Counted from the stretch's first letter, positions 8,841-21,426 are shown. The stretch: 64,000 bases of DNA from Symsagittifera roscoffensis (GCF_963678635.1 NC_087062.1:10524670-10588669), one strand, 5' to 3'. Numbers and translations are program-made. The notes: generated by a model from the letters alone, not told the origin.

Positions 8841-11800
8841 ATGTTATCAGACTCGGTTCTGAGTGTACTAGTCAGCAGTTTCATTCTGCTTGTCAGTTTG
8901 TGCAATGCACAGACTGCTCCGATAACCGACAGCTTCAACAAAGAAGACACCGAGCGAGTAGCTGCATTGGCCATGAACACTTTATCAAACCCGACTCAAC
9001 ATGATTTGGCAACTCTGTTTTACGCCTCAAGTATTGTGAAAGGTTTGGGTCAACAGGTCAAGAGTTCGAAACCGGTGTGCGACTTTGTGAAATCGAAGGT
9101 GGCGGCTTCTGCCAGTCAGCTGCAGAACGCATATTACATCGCGGGTATTAGCAAGGCGCTCTCGTGTGCGGTGAGTACTTCTGTTTTTTTTTTGTTCTGC
9201 TTCCAAAAATGATTTTGTTGTCAAGCACTAAACATATTTGTTCTGTTGATACATAATCAGAATTGTTTTGATATCAATCAGAGTATTTTTTAGAAATATC
9301 TCAACTATATTTTAACTATCAAAACTTGGTAAATAAATAACTTCTACGAGGAAGTTACATAACAGTCGAAGCATTACAAAATGATCGCTATTTTATTCCT
9401 AATCTGTAGCTTTCCTAATTAGTAGCATTATTTGTGTAGGTTCCTGCGAAGGACTTCGAGAAGACCATCAAGACAGTGGAAGATGAAAAGACCAAGATGC
9501 AAGACCGATTCTACGGAATCCAAGCGGCTGCAGACTTCGGATCCCTGGCGTCCATCAACGCAGACTTACTCGTCAAATCAATCTCAGCTCAATTGACATC
9601 AAACGTCGACACTCCTCTGTCGAATCAAGTTTATGGAGTGCATATTGCGTCTAACTTGGCAGGAACCGCGAAAACATCTGCAACTGAGCTGAACAACTTG
9701 TTCTTGTTGGTTGAAGACATAATTGGTCAGGCGGATGAAGTGAACGAAAAGTATCTTCAGCTGGAGGGAGGACTGGGAGTGACTGCTCTGTTTGTAGAAG
9801 GGGCCTTCAATTTGGCTGCCAAACTAAACAAGCCACCTCTGATCCTGCAGGTTCATTTGTGATCTAAATTAAAATTTTTGGATCCTGTTTCTACGGTAGC
9901 TAAAAGCCGGATATGATCGTTGAAATTTTGATCATCTCTTAACTAAATCAGTGTGGCATTGAAAGCAAAGTTTTTTGATGAAACGTTGGTGTTGGAGATC
10001 TTGTAGATTATTAATCCTAAGTTGGACGTTGTCATTTTGTTTTTAATTTTGAGATAAGATCGCAAATTTAACGTGGAAACTTACAAGAGTTGGTAATGAT
10101 TTCTATAATCCGTGCCGTGTTAGAACCCTTTAAGTGTAAGGCGGAGTGTTGGTTTCAGAACAAACTGCAGCAGCTGTCCAGCTACATTCTCTCTCGCAAG
10201 GACAGTCAGAACCTGAAGAGTCTCTACTTTGTGGTCCTCTCTGCTCACACCCTCTCCACCAACCAACACTTCATCCCAGTGGCAGTGTCCCTGGACACCC
10301 TCGCATTCTCCGCTGCCAGCAAGGACGAGAAGGTCAAGGTCAGTGTCACTTCACTGCACTTGAATCGATTGGGTTCAAAGTTTGACGTATTTTATAGTGG
10401 TGAAAAATCGAAAGAAGCGGAACATCGAGTGAAGAGCGAATAAGAATCGCTTTTAAAGCGCTGTTTTTTTTTCAATTTTGTGCTCATTTTCAGTGAAAAA
10501 TTTTATGTGCTAAAATTTCTTATGTTTTCATCCCTTATTAACTCTTGAAAAATTGTGGCGCTCCTGTAGATTTGATTGCCAGTTCAAATGGCATGTGCGC
10601 TGCAATTTGCAAGGTAAGTCATATCTTAATGGGCGCTGGATATATGCGCTCGTGTCAACTTAAATAACTTCTGGGTTAGGCCTCCGGGCTGGTTAACTTA
10701 AAAAAAAATGACCGTTCAAAACAGTTTTGATGGGTCAGTTATCTAATATATCCTAGTTTGCTCGTAGATCTCACTTGATATTGTCTAGGATCCCTGAACG
10801 AACAGAAGATTCATATTTAGACGATACAGGTCACATTGCATTGCATATACACAAAAGAAACTGAGAGGCAGTAGAAAAACAGGTCATTTTCTCCCACAAT
10901 AGGAACGAAAGATTGGAGTTTTGTTTTGTCTGTTTGATTGATCTAAATTGTCTACCATTGCGTTGATTTTGTTCGCAGGTGAGAGTGACTAATCTGCTGG
11001 GGGCGGAGTTGAAGGGCGTCTCTGGAGTGACCGCAGAACAGGTGGAAAGGAACTCGGACTCGGTCATCGTCGTCAGCAAGGAACAGCTCAAGGCAACCAC
11101 GCCCTCAGACAAGTGAGAGGAAACTTTTGTCAAAATCTATTAATGCAAAAGTGTTCAACCGAGAAATACGAGTTTGGGAATATTCTCTAATTTAAACGCA
11201 CTGACCTCATTGTAGCAGAAAAAAATAAAGATTTAGGAAAAAAAACATTTTGAGCTTTGACCGTTTTTAGAAATTTTTTGAATTTTTTTTTAAAAACTAC
11301 CTTATCAAATTTGAGATGAAAATTTCAATCAAAAAGCGCGGTTGCGCGAAATTTTCCCGCAGAAGCTGCTACTCCGTAATTTTTTGTCAGTAATAGGTCA
11401 CGTCTTTGGAAAAATTCCAAAATCTCAAACTTTTACTCATTTTAGTAGAGAAACAACTAATGTTTTGGGCAATGTCGCATTTCGTCCTGCATCAGCATGA
11501 CAACTTCAAAAGTATCAAACACGTACCTCCAGCTTTAGCTGAGCGCTAGGTATCTTTCATCGAGACGGTAATTTGGTTCACCTAGTTATTTTCATCATTT
11601 TTCATTTTTTTTTTCGATTTATGCTTTTTTTATGGTTGTGTTAGCAAGTGGTGCAAAGCTCCGCTTCGCCTTTAGGTGTGATATATTTAACTGAAGGGTA
11701 TCGATTGAAAAACTGTGGAGCCCAGTTCAAAGTTTGCTATTAGGAATTGAGAAAATTGAGATTGACAATTAAGTAACTGTTTTTCTGTTCTGTTTTTGGT

Positions 11801-14800
11801 AAAACAAACATTTGAAAAGAAAATTTAGGTCTGTGTATACATTGGACCTGTTGAAATTGAAGCCTGGCGCTGGATTCTACACCCTCACGGTATCGGTGTC
11901 CTCCAGCTCAGCACCTGGATCGGCAAAACTGGTTGGAATGGCCCCTGGAAATGCAAAGGTTATTGAAGTTTCATTAGAGACAGATGGTGTTTAAAAATAG
12001 TTTGGTATTCTAGTACTAACTGTAAATGTTCCAAAAGTAACATCAGAAAGATGATTTTTTTTTCAGTTGAGTCTGCGTGTATTGACTGAGGTGACTGCGA
12101 GTAACATGAACATTGCAGTGATCGACTCCGAGTCCACTTCCACCATCGGAAAGCAAAATCCGTGAGAGCATTTTTTTGGCACATTGCAGGCAAAACTTAT
12201 AAGTAAACTTGAATCTATTCGCATATACTAAGAAGACTTTTAAAACGAAAATTTAAATACAGGATGACATGTCTAGATAAAATATTAATCCATATTTTTG
12301 CAATAATCTTACAATTTGTTTCAAGCTTTCCTTTCTCAAGAGTCGATTAACTTAAAGTCTAAAAATTTGGTCAAGCTAGAATTTACTTTTGCGCTGTTTG
12401 AATTTTGATTTCTTTTCAAGTTGTTTATTTCCTTTGTTTAAAGGAAGGCAAGCTCCACTATCGAACAGCTAAAGTGTAAAGGTCACGAAAAAGTGAGCGA
12501 CTTTAAGTTTCGAAAGTGAAATTTAAGTTTCAGATTTCCCAGCAATTAATTTCCAGTTTTCTCAAATTGGTGCATTTAATCGAAAACGTGTTAATAATAA
12601 TTTGCTGTAGAAATTCAAAGAGCTCTAGGCTTCTATTTTTTTGAAATTCGAAAGTTGGGATATTTAAAAAAAAAACATTTCAATGTTTTTTTGTTTACTT
12701 GCATTCATTGGCTCTTTTCCTACTGTCTTATGGCTATTTTGGATGCGCCAAAGAAGGTAATAAGTTTCTTGAATTTGGAACAATGGAATTGTGTAAGTGT
12801 TATTTTTGTTGCAGTGTGTCTTACCCGAATGCATTGAAATCGACTCTGTATGCTGACTCCACTCAGAAGGTGGTGGCTTCCTTCTCCATCAAAGACAAAC
12901 TGTCCAATCTGGACTTCGAGCCCCACCAGGTGTTCATGAGGATGGTCCACATCGAGTCTGACCAGGAGGTGTTCTTCGTCTGTGAAAAGTCGGCAGGACT
13001 GTACGAGTTCGAAATGAAACTCAAGGTCAGAAGAAGAAGGATCTAGATACCTGGATGTTTGTATTGTGTTACCTAATGAAAATGAGATGGGATTGGATTT
13101 GGAATATTTAGCTTACTTGATTTAATAATTTTGAGAAAAAATCATTCTCTTGCTTTAATTAACCTTAGAAAAGTTCATCAACCGCAATAATGAACACTTC
13201 TCTTTTTTATTTACAAAAATTCTTAATTTTTAAACTATTTTTTCTCATGATTTTTTTCTGCAGGCGAGTGACAGCATCTTCAAGTCACTATCTGGCGACT
13301 ACAACATGTACTTGATAGTGGGCGATGCAGTGGCCTCCAACTCCTTCATGTGGCAGCTAGCCAAGATCACTCTCGCGTTCGCAGAGGGAAAGACATACCA
13401 GCCAGCCTCCTATCTGGACGAGTTCAAGCCCAAGCCAGAGATTCATGTTAGTCTAGTACTCGTAACTTCCAAAAGGGCAATCATGATTGGATGTTGGATT
13501 TTATAGCTACCGAGCAGCCTCTTGACAGCTATTTGTTTAAATCTGATAAGATGGTAATTTGCAACTATTTTTGGGGAAAGTGTTTTTCGAAAGTGATGGT
13601 TTGTATTTGCATCTTTTGGTTTTCATTTACTTCTGGAAATGTGTTGTCAACTATCTGTAATTATCATCGAATCAGTAAATTGGATGGACTAGACGAAATT
13701 TTCAAAACGTATCCACTATGGGTAGAACCGGTTAAGTATTACATTACGCGATGGTCTCAATGAAAATAATGAAACTTTTTTTAATGATCTTTATGCGGAG
13801 CGAAATTGTTTATAATTTCTCCACAGTTGATGTTTTTGTTCATTTTTTCAGCACATGTTCCGACAGCCTGATCCTCGTCCGGCTCTCATCTTCTCCCAGG
13901 CATTCGCCGTGCTGGCTCTGCTTCCTCTCCTGTTCCTCCTACTGATCTGGTCAAAAATGGGTGCTAATGTGGCCAATATGGAGATGGATGTGCCCACCAT
14001 TGGGTTCCACTTGGGACTGGCTTCCATATTTGGACTCTACTATTGCTACTGGGCACAACTGGTTAGTAGTTTTAAGGTGCAACTCGATATAATTTAACCA
14101 TTTAACCAAAGTGATCTCCATTAAGAAATTGATCAAAAACTAATCACTGATCAAGAAATAAACTGCACTTGACATGCGCGTATTGTCAGGGGCGGATTTA
14201 AAGGGGGACCGCCCCCCCCCTCCTTCAGGGATTCGACCCCCTGCCGACCCAAAGGGTACCCCCCCCTTTGGTACTTTTTAAGAAATCCATTTTTGGCCGA
14301 CCGACCCTAAATCTTTTCTAAAAGCGCCTTGGGCGCCAATATACACCAATTTTGAGGGGGGAACGCGCGCCGAAAAAACGCGATTTTTTGGTCAAAATTT
14401 TCCAAAAAGTGCCTAAAAACGCTTTTTTGGTCTGTTTTTTCAAAATTTTGCCTGCGGCGATGAAAATTTGGTCAAAACAGGGACTTGGTCGACCTAAAAA
14501 AAAATTTTTTTTTGAAAATCCGCCCCCCTCGAGAAAATCCTAGATCCGCCCATGCGTATTATCCTGGCTTTATCAGCTAAATCTGTTCACATGAATGTTG
14601 CAGTTCTCGATACACTTGGTTTTGATTGGATCAATTTTTGCTATGAAATATCGTTTTGATTAGATCAAAGACTAACAGCATTGAAATAAGAAGACCATCA
14701 ATCTAATTTTGTTTCAGAATATGTTCCAAACTATGAAGTGGCTGGTATTGCTGGGGTCAATAACTTTCTTCTGTGGACACAAACTGCTCAAAAAACTAGC

Positions 14801-17800
14801 CATTGCCAGGTCAGTACGCTTCCAATTCGAGTCCTAGAAACGGAAACAAGAGATAACTGTGAGCGAAGTGGAGCAATCGTATGCTAATTATTTGTTACTA
14901 GTCGCCGATCAACCTACAATATCTCCCTTTTCTAAGTGACCTACTGTAGAATGTCCACCTCAAGCATGTATTAATTTTGAAAACTAATTCCGACTAATAG
15001 TGGTTTCGTCAGGTCACTAGTCTTTTCTGTTATACGACCCAAAAAGTATTCTATCAGCCATATTGAAAGGCGGTGTATCGACTAGAATGAAAGTTTCAAA
15101 AATTAAAATCGTATCGACTAGCATAAAAATCGAAACAAAAATTCAAATATTGTCAAATTTGGTTGGTGTTATCTCAAAACGTTTCTTCTAAACTTTGTAA
15201 AGAATAAAAAAATTTTAGCAAGGAAAGAGGACGAAAAACATTACCGAATTACATCGAGAGATGACAACCATTTTCTTTCAAGTATAATTCCATCTCGATT
15301 AGAGTATAGCGAAGTAAAATTGAGAGCGGGAAACCCAGTCGGCAATTATCTGATGAAAGAAAAATTTATGCGGCATTTCCCTGACAGGTTCTTGAGAAAC
15401 TACAATTTGTAAATGTATTTGCCAATCATGTTTATTGGGACAAATCTCTGAGAGGTCTCGGAATATAAGCGCTATTAGTACGGTTCTATAACTTGGCATA
15501 CAAATCACTGATATTGCTACGAACCATTTGACCGGAATGAAATTTCGGATTCTAATTGATTTTCCATGAGAAACTACAATTTGTAAATGTATTTGTTAAT
15601 CAGTTGTACTTACTGATTTCAATTAAGACTTATTTATTTATTTATTTATTTATTATACACAAAAACGGACCTCATGAAACAATTTAACGGTTTATCTTCT
15701 GTGATTTTTGTAGCTAGAAACCAAAAAACATGTCTAAATCACAGTTTTTCTCTGCATTTCACAGTTTGCGCGGCAATCAGTATTCGGTTCAAGCCATTGC
15801 AGGTCAGGGCATGGGAGGATCTAGGATTTTCTCGAGAGGGGGAGGGGCGGATGATCGGAAAAACAGGCCAAAATAGGCGTTAAAATGTCTTCTTAAAAAA
15901 GGTTTTCTTAAACTAGTACCAAAGGGGCCATCTAGGCCGGAAGGGGTCGATCCTTGAAGAGAACCGAACACTCTAGTCCCTCTCTATATTTGCCCCTGGG
16001 TCGGGTGGGGTATGACTGATCTGAAGATATGTGATATTTCTATTTTTCTATTTCTCAGAAGTGCAAGTTTCAATTTGAAAGGATTTTTCCTGTTTTGTAT
16101 TTCTGAGAAAAAAAGCTTTCAAAATTATGCTAGTCGATACATTTTCATACTTTCAAACTTTTATGATATTCGAGCTTTATGCTAGTCGAGTGGTCACCTT
16201 TTTGAAAGTTTGATGATGATGCTCGAATCTGATTGGTTGAAATAAATATCAACGGAAAGAAATCTAAGGGTGTTCAATGAAAACAAGCTCAATTAACTGT
16301 TTGATATTTTAGGCCGTTAACAGAAAAGACGCCAGATTTCAAGATTCAGATTTAAAGATAGTTGAAGGTCTTTTTCTTAATCTTCAGTTTTCTTGGCGTA
16401 ATATTATTTTGTTTATATAGAGATGCAGGGTCCCGCAAAAGGGCGTTCCTTGCAACCTAACTGGTATCATTTAACTTTTTATTCTCGCTGTCGTTAAACT
16501 ATTGTGATGCTTTCTATCGCTAAGCTAACTTCAGCAATTCATTATGGCGATAATTGAAGTTTGAAACTCCCAAATTGATATCAAATTAGCTAAAACGTAT
16601 CTGAATTGATTTTGATTTGAACTCTTGATAGGCAAATGCTTCAAGCTGCTGACTAATCTGATCAGAAAGTTAGTTGTCCATCAAACGATATATGAATTGC
16701 ACAAGTTAGCTTGCTTTTTCTGCTGTTACAGATGTTCTTTTCTTTAACGAGAGTTTAAGTGGGGATAGCAATTAGCATGTGTGTGAAGTAGTATAAACTA
16801 AGAGCTTCAGCGTAGTCCATTTAGACGAACCTGAAGCCTTAGATAATATTTAATTTTTTAGTGAAATTGATAATCCATATTTTTGTTCCGGCTATTGCAA
16901 ACAGGAGGAACTTGGTCTTCGGGTGTGTTGTTGTTCCGACAATTGAAAATGGGATGAAATTCTTATTTGGGTGTGTTTTAGTTTTTTTTTTGCTGTCCAC
17001 TCAAAATCAAGTACCGCATATAATCATCGGAATATGGCAAGTTATACAAGTTTTTTTATTTTTCATGTTTTTTGTTTTTCTAGCTATTTATTTTTTCAAA
17101 AACTGTTGTTTACTTTAATTATTTTAACATGACCTTCGAATTTACCTAGGTTCTACTTTTTTATTCAGATCTTTTTATCACCCCAAGAAGAAAAATTACA
17201 CTAATGTGAAAAAAACTTGTATTTTTTAAGACAATGGTCGGAACATTTTGTGCTATTTGCACAGTAACCGGCTATCCTTGTTTTTTTACACAAGCTAAGC
17301 TTGTGTTATAGTATGATCTCTTTTTTCCTACCTAAGTCGCAATTATTGTTGCGACGCAAATATTGTTGCGTGAAAATGAGTTCGTTTTGATCAATAACCA
17401 GCTATTAAGTACAGCCAATTCTAAGAATATTAACACAGACTATTATATTACAAATAGCATTTTAGCTTCAAGGTATCATGGATCTGTAGCGTAGAGGTAG
17501 GGAATGAGACATGCAACAAAATAAAGGGGTTCGGATCTGGACAGGGTTCGATGTTTTTAATGAAGTTTTTGTATACCAACTAAAATGCGTCCGATCTATA
17601 AATTGAGTCATGTTAGTTGGTAATTTTTTTTTCAAATTGACTGGTACTGCTAATGCGTCATAATTGGCAAGTGTCATTTAGCATTTATGTAGACTCATAT
17701 GTGGCGTGCGTCACTTAGAAAATTTGTAGACTTAAAGTTTTCATCATTCAATTCAGTTTTTCCCAGTAGCCATATCGGTCATATTTTTGCTTGTTTATGC

Positions 17801-19312
17801 GAAGTGCAACTTTTTGCCTCTGTGTAAAAGCCTTCTTTTTTCAATGCGATTCTTCATGTCAGTTTCGCAATCTTTTGTTACTATTGTTCGATTGTATCAA
17901 GCTTATTTTTCATTGCAAAAATTATCATTCTAATGCAATTTGTTTTTTCCAGCGGGTAACTTTTTGTTACTCTGCTATTCGAACTAAAGAACCGGCCGTG
18001 ATAATGCAGGCAGGCTAAGGACTGGCGTTTTTTTCAAAAGTCGAATGGAGCGGAAAACCGACAAAAATTTAACGACAAAGATTTCGTTGATATGATTAAG
18101 TTTCAATTTTTACAGAATTTTATCTAGCGTTTCAGTTTTTAGTGCCATTTTGGGAATCAGATTTTCTGCCAAAAATTTTGTTTATTGATTTTTGTTTTCC
18201 CATTTATTTTTCTATAAAAACTCTTGTCCAAGTTGCCTATTTTACTTGGACTGTCAAATGCGCTAGTAAATCTTTCAGATACTTTTATCACACAAGCAGA
18301 AAAACTGACACTTATTTGAAAATAAATGTATTTTTTAAAGACTATGGTCGGAAAATTCTGTGCTTCTTGCACTTGCTAACTAACAGGCTATCTTTGTATT
18401 TTTTTGTTTTCCACGCAAGATCAGGTACCACAAATAATCATTGGAATGGGTCGAGTAATTCATACAAACGCACTTTCAGTCGTATTTTCGAACATCAAAT
18501 GTTTTCCAAAAAGTTTTCCAATAGTTCCAGTGTCGAGAAAAATCGGTTTGAAAGTTTTGAGTTTTAGACAAATGTCTAGCGAGTAAAGCGATTGACTAAT
18601 TAAGCGTCCGTGGCTTAGAGGTTATTGAGTGAGGAGCATATTCTCTAGGTCGCCATTGGTCGCAGATTGAATCCGAGACCTAGCCGAATTTTTACTAATT
18701 CGAGGCTTACTTCTACTAATTCTCTTTGAACTTCATAGAGCTGGTTTTTCTCGTGTTCTCGCAAGTGTTTCCGAAGCGCAGCTTAGCCTGTGTGTATGAA
18801 AATTTTTCTTTTAGGCTTCAATCAGCGCTCCTGGAAAAAATAGCTTTCAACTTGATAAAAAAAATTGTGCTAATCCAATGAAAAAATTGATAAACAAAAC
18901 TTGATTTCGATTTTTTTTAAATTTTTTGTTTGTTTTCCATTTTTTGAAGACAAATGTAGATTATGCTTAAATTACTAGGTTTCAATGCGATTATATAGTT
19001 CTCTAATCATAACTCGTGAAGGTTTTTCTGGCGGCTGTTGAACAATCCGGCATTTCTACAAGTGCCCTATCTTGAAGTCGAAATTACATCAGAATTACGT
19101 AATCTGTTGATATATTGCATAACATTATCAGTTTTTGAATGATTATCATGTTCACAAAATACATACTGTAATGTAATAGACATGCTACTATCTACAGGCC
19201 TGCTGGTTGCTTCTACTCAGAGTTTTAGTGAGCTATAATTACCTTACCTTGACTTGACCTTTCAAATTTTTGTGCTTTCAGGGTTAACAACTCGCGTGTA
19301 GTTGGCGGATAA
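8841..19312 (+). CDS. RPN2: Ribophorin II (oligosaccharyltransferase subunit 2, Swp1/RPN2), 11 exons
   Basis: A subunit of the ER-membrane oligosaccharyltransferase that transfers the lipid-linked glycan to nascent proteins. Exons: 8841-9170, 9440-9850, 10159-10338, 10979-11112, 11829-11958, 12067-12161, 12815-13025, 13264-13446, 13852-14061, 14718-14809, 19282-19312; phases match at every junction. Total is 668 codons; vertebrate RPN2 is about 630. Residues 1-24 are a signal peptide (LVSSFILLVSLCNAQ). The lumenal alpha/beta region follows, then FRQPDPRPALIFSQ and three membrane helices at the C-terminus (LALLPLLFLLLIW, FGLYYCYWAQL, WLVLLGSITFFCGHKLLKK), the family's hallmark tail. The last 31-nt exon (tail RVNNSRVVGG) follows a 4.5-kb intron and is the least certain part. 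If intron 10 is not removed, the frame reads 8 further residues and stops. The gene lies directly downstream of UGGT on the same strand. Confidence 0.93.
14187..14554 (+). mobile_element. Non-autonomous hAT-like element, complete copy with 8-bp target duplication
   Basis: Left end CAGGGGCGGATTTA and right end TAGATCCGCCCATG are imperfect inverted repeats. Flanks cgtattgt (14179-14186) and cgtattat (14555-14562) are an 8-bp direct repeat with one mismatch, the size typical of the hAT superfamily. The interior has no transposase frame. It sits in the intron before RPN2 exon 10. Related sequence occurs at about 15805-15998, 21427-24757, 25834-26179, 34554-34780, 41150-41430 and 42865-43101. Confidence 0.7.
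15059..16215. repeat. Fold-back (inverted-repeat) element
   Basis: The segment at about 15062-15140 (with tcgactag twice) matches the reverse complement of about 16130-16215 (tgctagtcga twice), including ttgaaa and aggNggtg at the outer ends. The two arms enclose about 1 kb that itself holds a hAT-like remnant. This is the layout of a MITE or fold-back element; no target duplication was identified. Confidence 0.45.
15805..15998. mobile_element. Degraded copy of the hAT-like element
   Basis: Begins cagggcatgggaggatctagg with ttttctcgagaggggg and ends tttgcccctg, the family's two ends. No convincing target duplication. Confidence 0.5.
17288..17371. other. Hairpin cluster
   Basis: acacaagct/agcttgtgt (288-296 and 298-306 of the 17000 block) is a 9-bp perfect stem. 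gtcgcaa/ttgcgac (17336-17342, 17349-17355) and acgcaa/ttgcgt (17354-17359, 17366-17371) are two further perfect stems that overlap by two bases. They lie in an RPN2 intron, inside the interspersed repeat area. Confidence 0.6.
17480..17555 (+). repeat. tRNA-like head of a SINE-type repeat
   Basis: Has an A-box-like tagcgtagaggtag and a B-box-like ggttcggatctgg about 40 bases later. No closed acceptor stem is seen, so it is read as tRNA-derived rather than a tRNA gene. Confidence 0.35.
18600..18805 (+). repeat. tRNA-derived SINE, about 200 bp
   Basis: The head has an A-box-like gtggcttagaggt and B-box-like gattgaatccgag. The body (gaatttttactaattcgag) and tail (tctcgcaagtgtttccgaag..cagctt) match the copy at 31986-32180. 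The tail alone recurs near 56553-56585. Pol III promoter boxes plus a shared tail are the mark of a SINE family. Confidence 0.6.
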
Positions 19313-20081
19313 CGAAAAGAAGGTGGAATAAACCGAAGGAGAGAACAAACGAGATTCATTGTGAAGCATCAAAGCCATGAATAGAAAAAATTTCCTTAGT
19401 GAAAATAACATCAAAACGGCCTGAATCAGCGGATTACTGAACGACTGTATTAAACAACTGGACTTGTTTTGTAACTTGTTTAAAATTGTTATTGATTGAC
19501 TAGATCGAATTCATAAACAAAATTGTTGAAGAAAAAGCTGGTAAAAAGTGTTTTTGTGATTATTATACCATATCTTTTCATTGTTGTACGTTGAAAATGC
19601 CCTAATAGTATTTATCTTTTTTCATATATATATTTGCTTCCAAATTGTGACACTTGGAACCATTTTACTTGCTTCGAAAAATTTTGGTTTTTTAATGGCA
19701 AAATCTTTAAATTTTTTAAGGTTATATCATCAATAATGAATGGTTCCTCAGTACTGAATAGTTGATTTTCTTTGAAAAATGTACCCAAATTTGTGAGTGG
19801 AAGTGTACAAAATTTATCTCTTAAACAAACGTGTTGATTATATGTAAAAGTATCATATATGGGGTTGGGCTTTGTTTCAAATTACGTGTATTGGTTGGTT
19901 AATAAATAATATCACGTGTTTCTTGTTTTAAATGTGTGTTCAATGGGTGTTGAAAATCTAGAACTTTTTTTTTGGTTTCGAATGCCCCTAATGGCTGAAG
20001 AGAAAGAAACTATAGCTCTTATTTCAGTTAACCCTTCCAAAAGTCGAAAGAGTAAAATTTTGTATCATTTTGAAAAATTAC

Positions 20082-20486
20082 ACATGCTGCTGAGTGTAAG
20101 AGTAATTTTTTTTCATTGGCTATAGCAAATATTATAGGTTCTCCGATATGCAAGTTGATCTTTATGTTAATGCAGTCTCCAGCATCAACAGTGATTTGAA
20201 ATTGAACTAACTGTTGAAGATCGTGAATGTTTTTGAGGTCGCATCCACTTCTAGGTGTAAGTTTTCCTTTGATGGCGGGTGGACATGCTGCTGAGTGTAA
20301 GAGTAATTTTTTTTTCATTGGCTATAGCAAATATTATAGGTTCTCCGATATGCAAGTTGATCTTTATGTTAATGCAGTCTCCAGCATCAACAGTGATTTG
20401 AAATTGAACGAACTGTTGAAGATCGTGAATGTTTTTGAGGTCGCATCCAATTCTAGGTGTAAGTTTTCCTTTGATGGCAGTTGGAC
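20082..20486 (-). repeat. 202-bp direct tandem repeat, open on the minus strand
   Basis: Two adjacent copies (20082-20283 and 20284-20486) differ at few positions. Both stay open on the - strand, with residues such as GCDLKNIHDLQQ and ITVDAGDCINIKINLHIGEP. The second copy shifts frame at its T-run. I do not recognise the protein; it may be a fragment of a host exon or element ORF duplicated in tandem. Confidence 0.6.
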
Positions 20487-20932
20487 AGCGCTTCACTCTT
20501 TTGGCAGTTTTTTTGGATAGTCTTGAATATGTTCACGATCATTCTGACTGTTTCACTTGTGATTTCTTTTAAAGTGCACTGTTCTCAAATAGAGGGCAAA
20601 TTGCGCTCTTCGGTGGAAACAGAAGAATGAGGAGCTTAGCTTGCTCTCAAGTTAGGATACTAGTTTTTGGACAAAATTGGATTTTGATTAATACAATTTC
20701 CAGCTAGACGAAAATTAATTGTTCTGATGTAGACGTGAAAACGGATACGATGTAATGTTCAATTTTGACTGCAACTATATGGTTCAACTACAATAAACTT
20801 ACTGCACATTCTGGTTTCCGGTAACTGCAGAAAGCTAGAGGTCAACTTAAATGGTTGAATATTATTCTTCCGACTGTTAAATATTATTCTTCAATTGTCG
20901 TTCTCCTTAATATCTACGAAGTTTCTGTTTTT

Positions 20933-21396
20933 GTTCCGACTTTCGATACGAAAGTAACGGAATTTTTGTGCTCGGGATGGGTTTTTTTTTCATACCTGAC
21001 TTTTTCTATAACCATTTTTGACGGAATTTATTTATATCTTTCAAAAGGAATTGTTGTGCTGAGCTTGAATTTGAAAAGATATTTCAACTATGATTATTTT
21101 TTGTTAAGTTATTGGGTTTAAAGATCGTCATTTCGGCCCATTGGGACAATTAACGCGTAAGCGGAGATTTAATCTGTCATAGAAATCGTTCCAAATTGGT
21201 TGAAAGAAGCTTATTTGCAATAATTGATTTGTTACAAGCAGATTTATTTAAATCTATCATTTTGTACCACTTCATATGGCGTTTTGGGGGATGATTTTCA
21301 CAAAAATCTCAAATTTTTAACTTTTTTTAAATTTTATTTTCTTTTAATAATTTTTTCATGTTATTACTTCCATAGACCTTAACAGGCAGTCGGAAT
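20933..21396 (+). mobile_element. Short TIR element with hairpin end, copy 1
   Basis: Left end gttccgac followed by an ACTTTCG-ATA-CGAAAGT hairpin, and right end ..cagtcggaat. The interior is alignable to 29454-29966 throughout. No ORF of note. Confidence 0.5.
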
Positions 21397-21426
21397 ATTC
21401 AGGGTTTTGCGCAGTTTTGTTCATTG

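Larger units (their letters stand above)
14810..19281 (+). other. RPN2 intron 10, 4.5 kb, repeat-rich
   Basis: No coding exon is recognised. It holds a fold-back pair (about 15060-15140 against 16130-16215), a degraded hAT-like copy (15805-15998), a 43-bp direct repeat (about 15404 and 15567), a ttta microsatellite (about 15631-15655), three hairpins (17288-17371), a tRNA-like head (about 17480-17555) and a tRNA-derived SINE (about 18600-18805). It also has copies of an interspersed repeat (about 16860-17290 and 18140-18480) that reappears in the TRPM gene. Confidence 0.7.

Noticed and set aside
10090-10158. ATG-led extension of the RPN2 third exon
   Set aside because: A clear ggtttcag acceptor at 10158 and phase 0 joining to exon 2 show this part is intron.
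20855-21121. 88-codon + strand ORF
   Set aside because: It runs through the TIR element shared with 29454-29966, where the frame is not kept.
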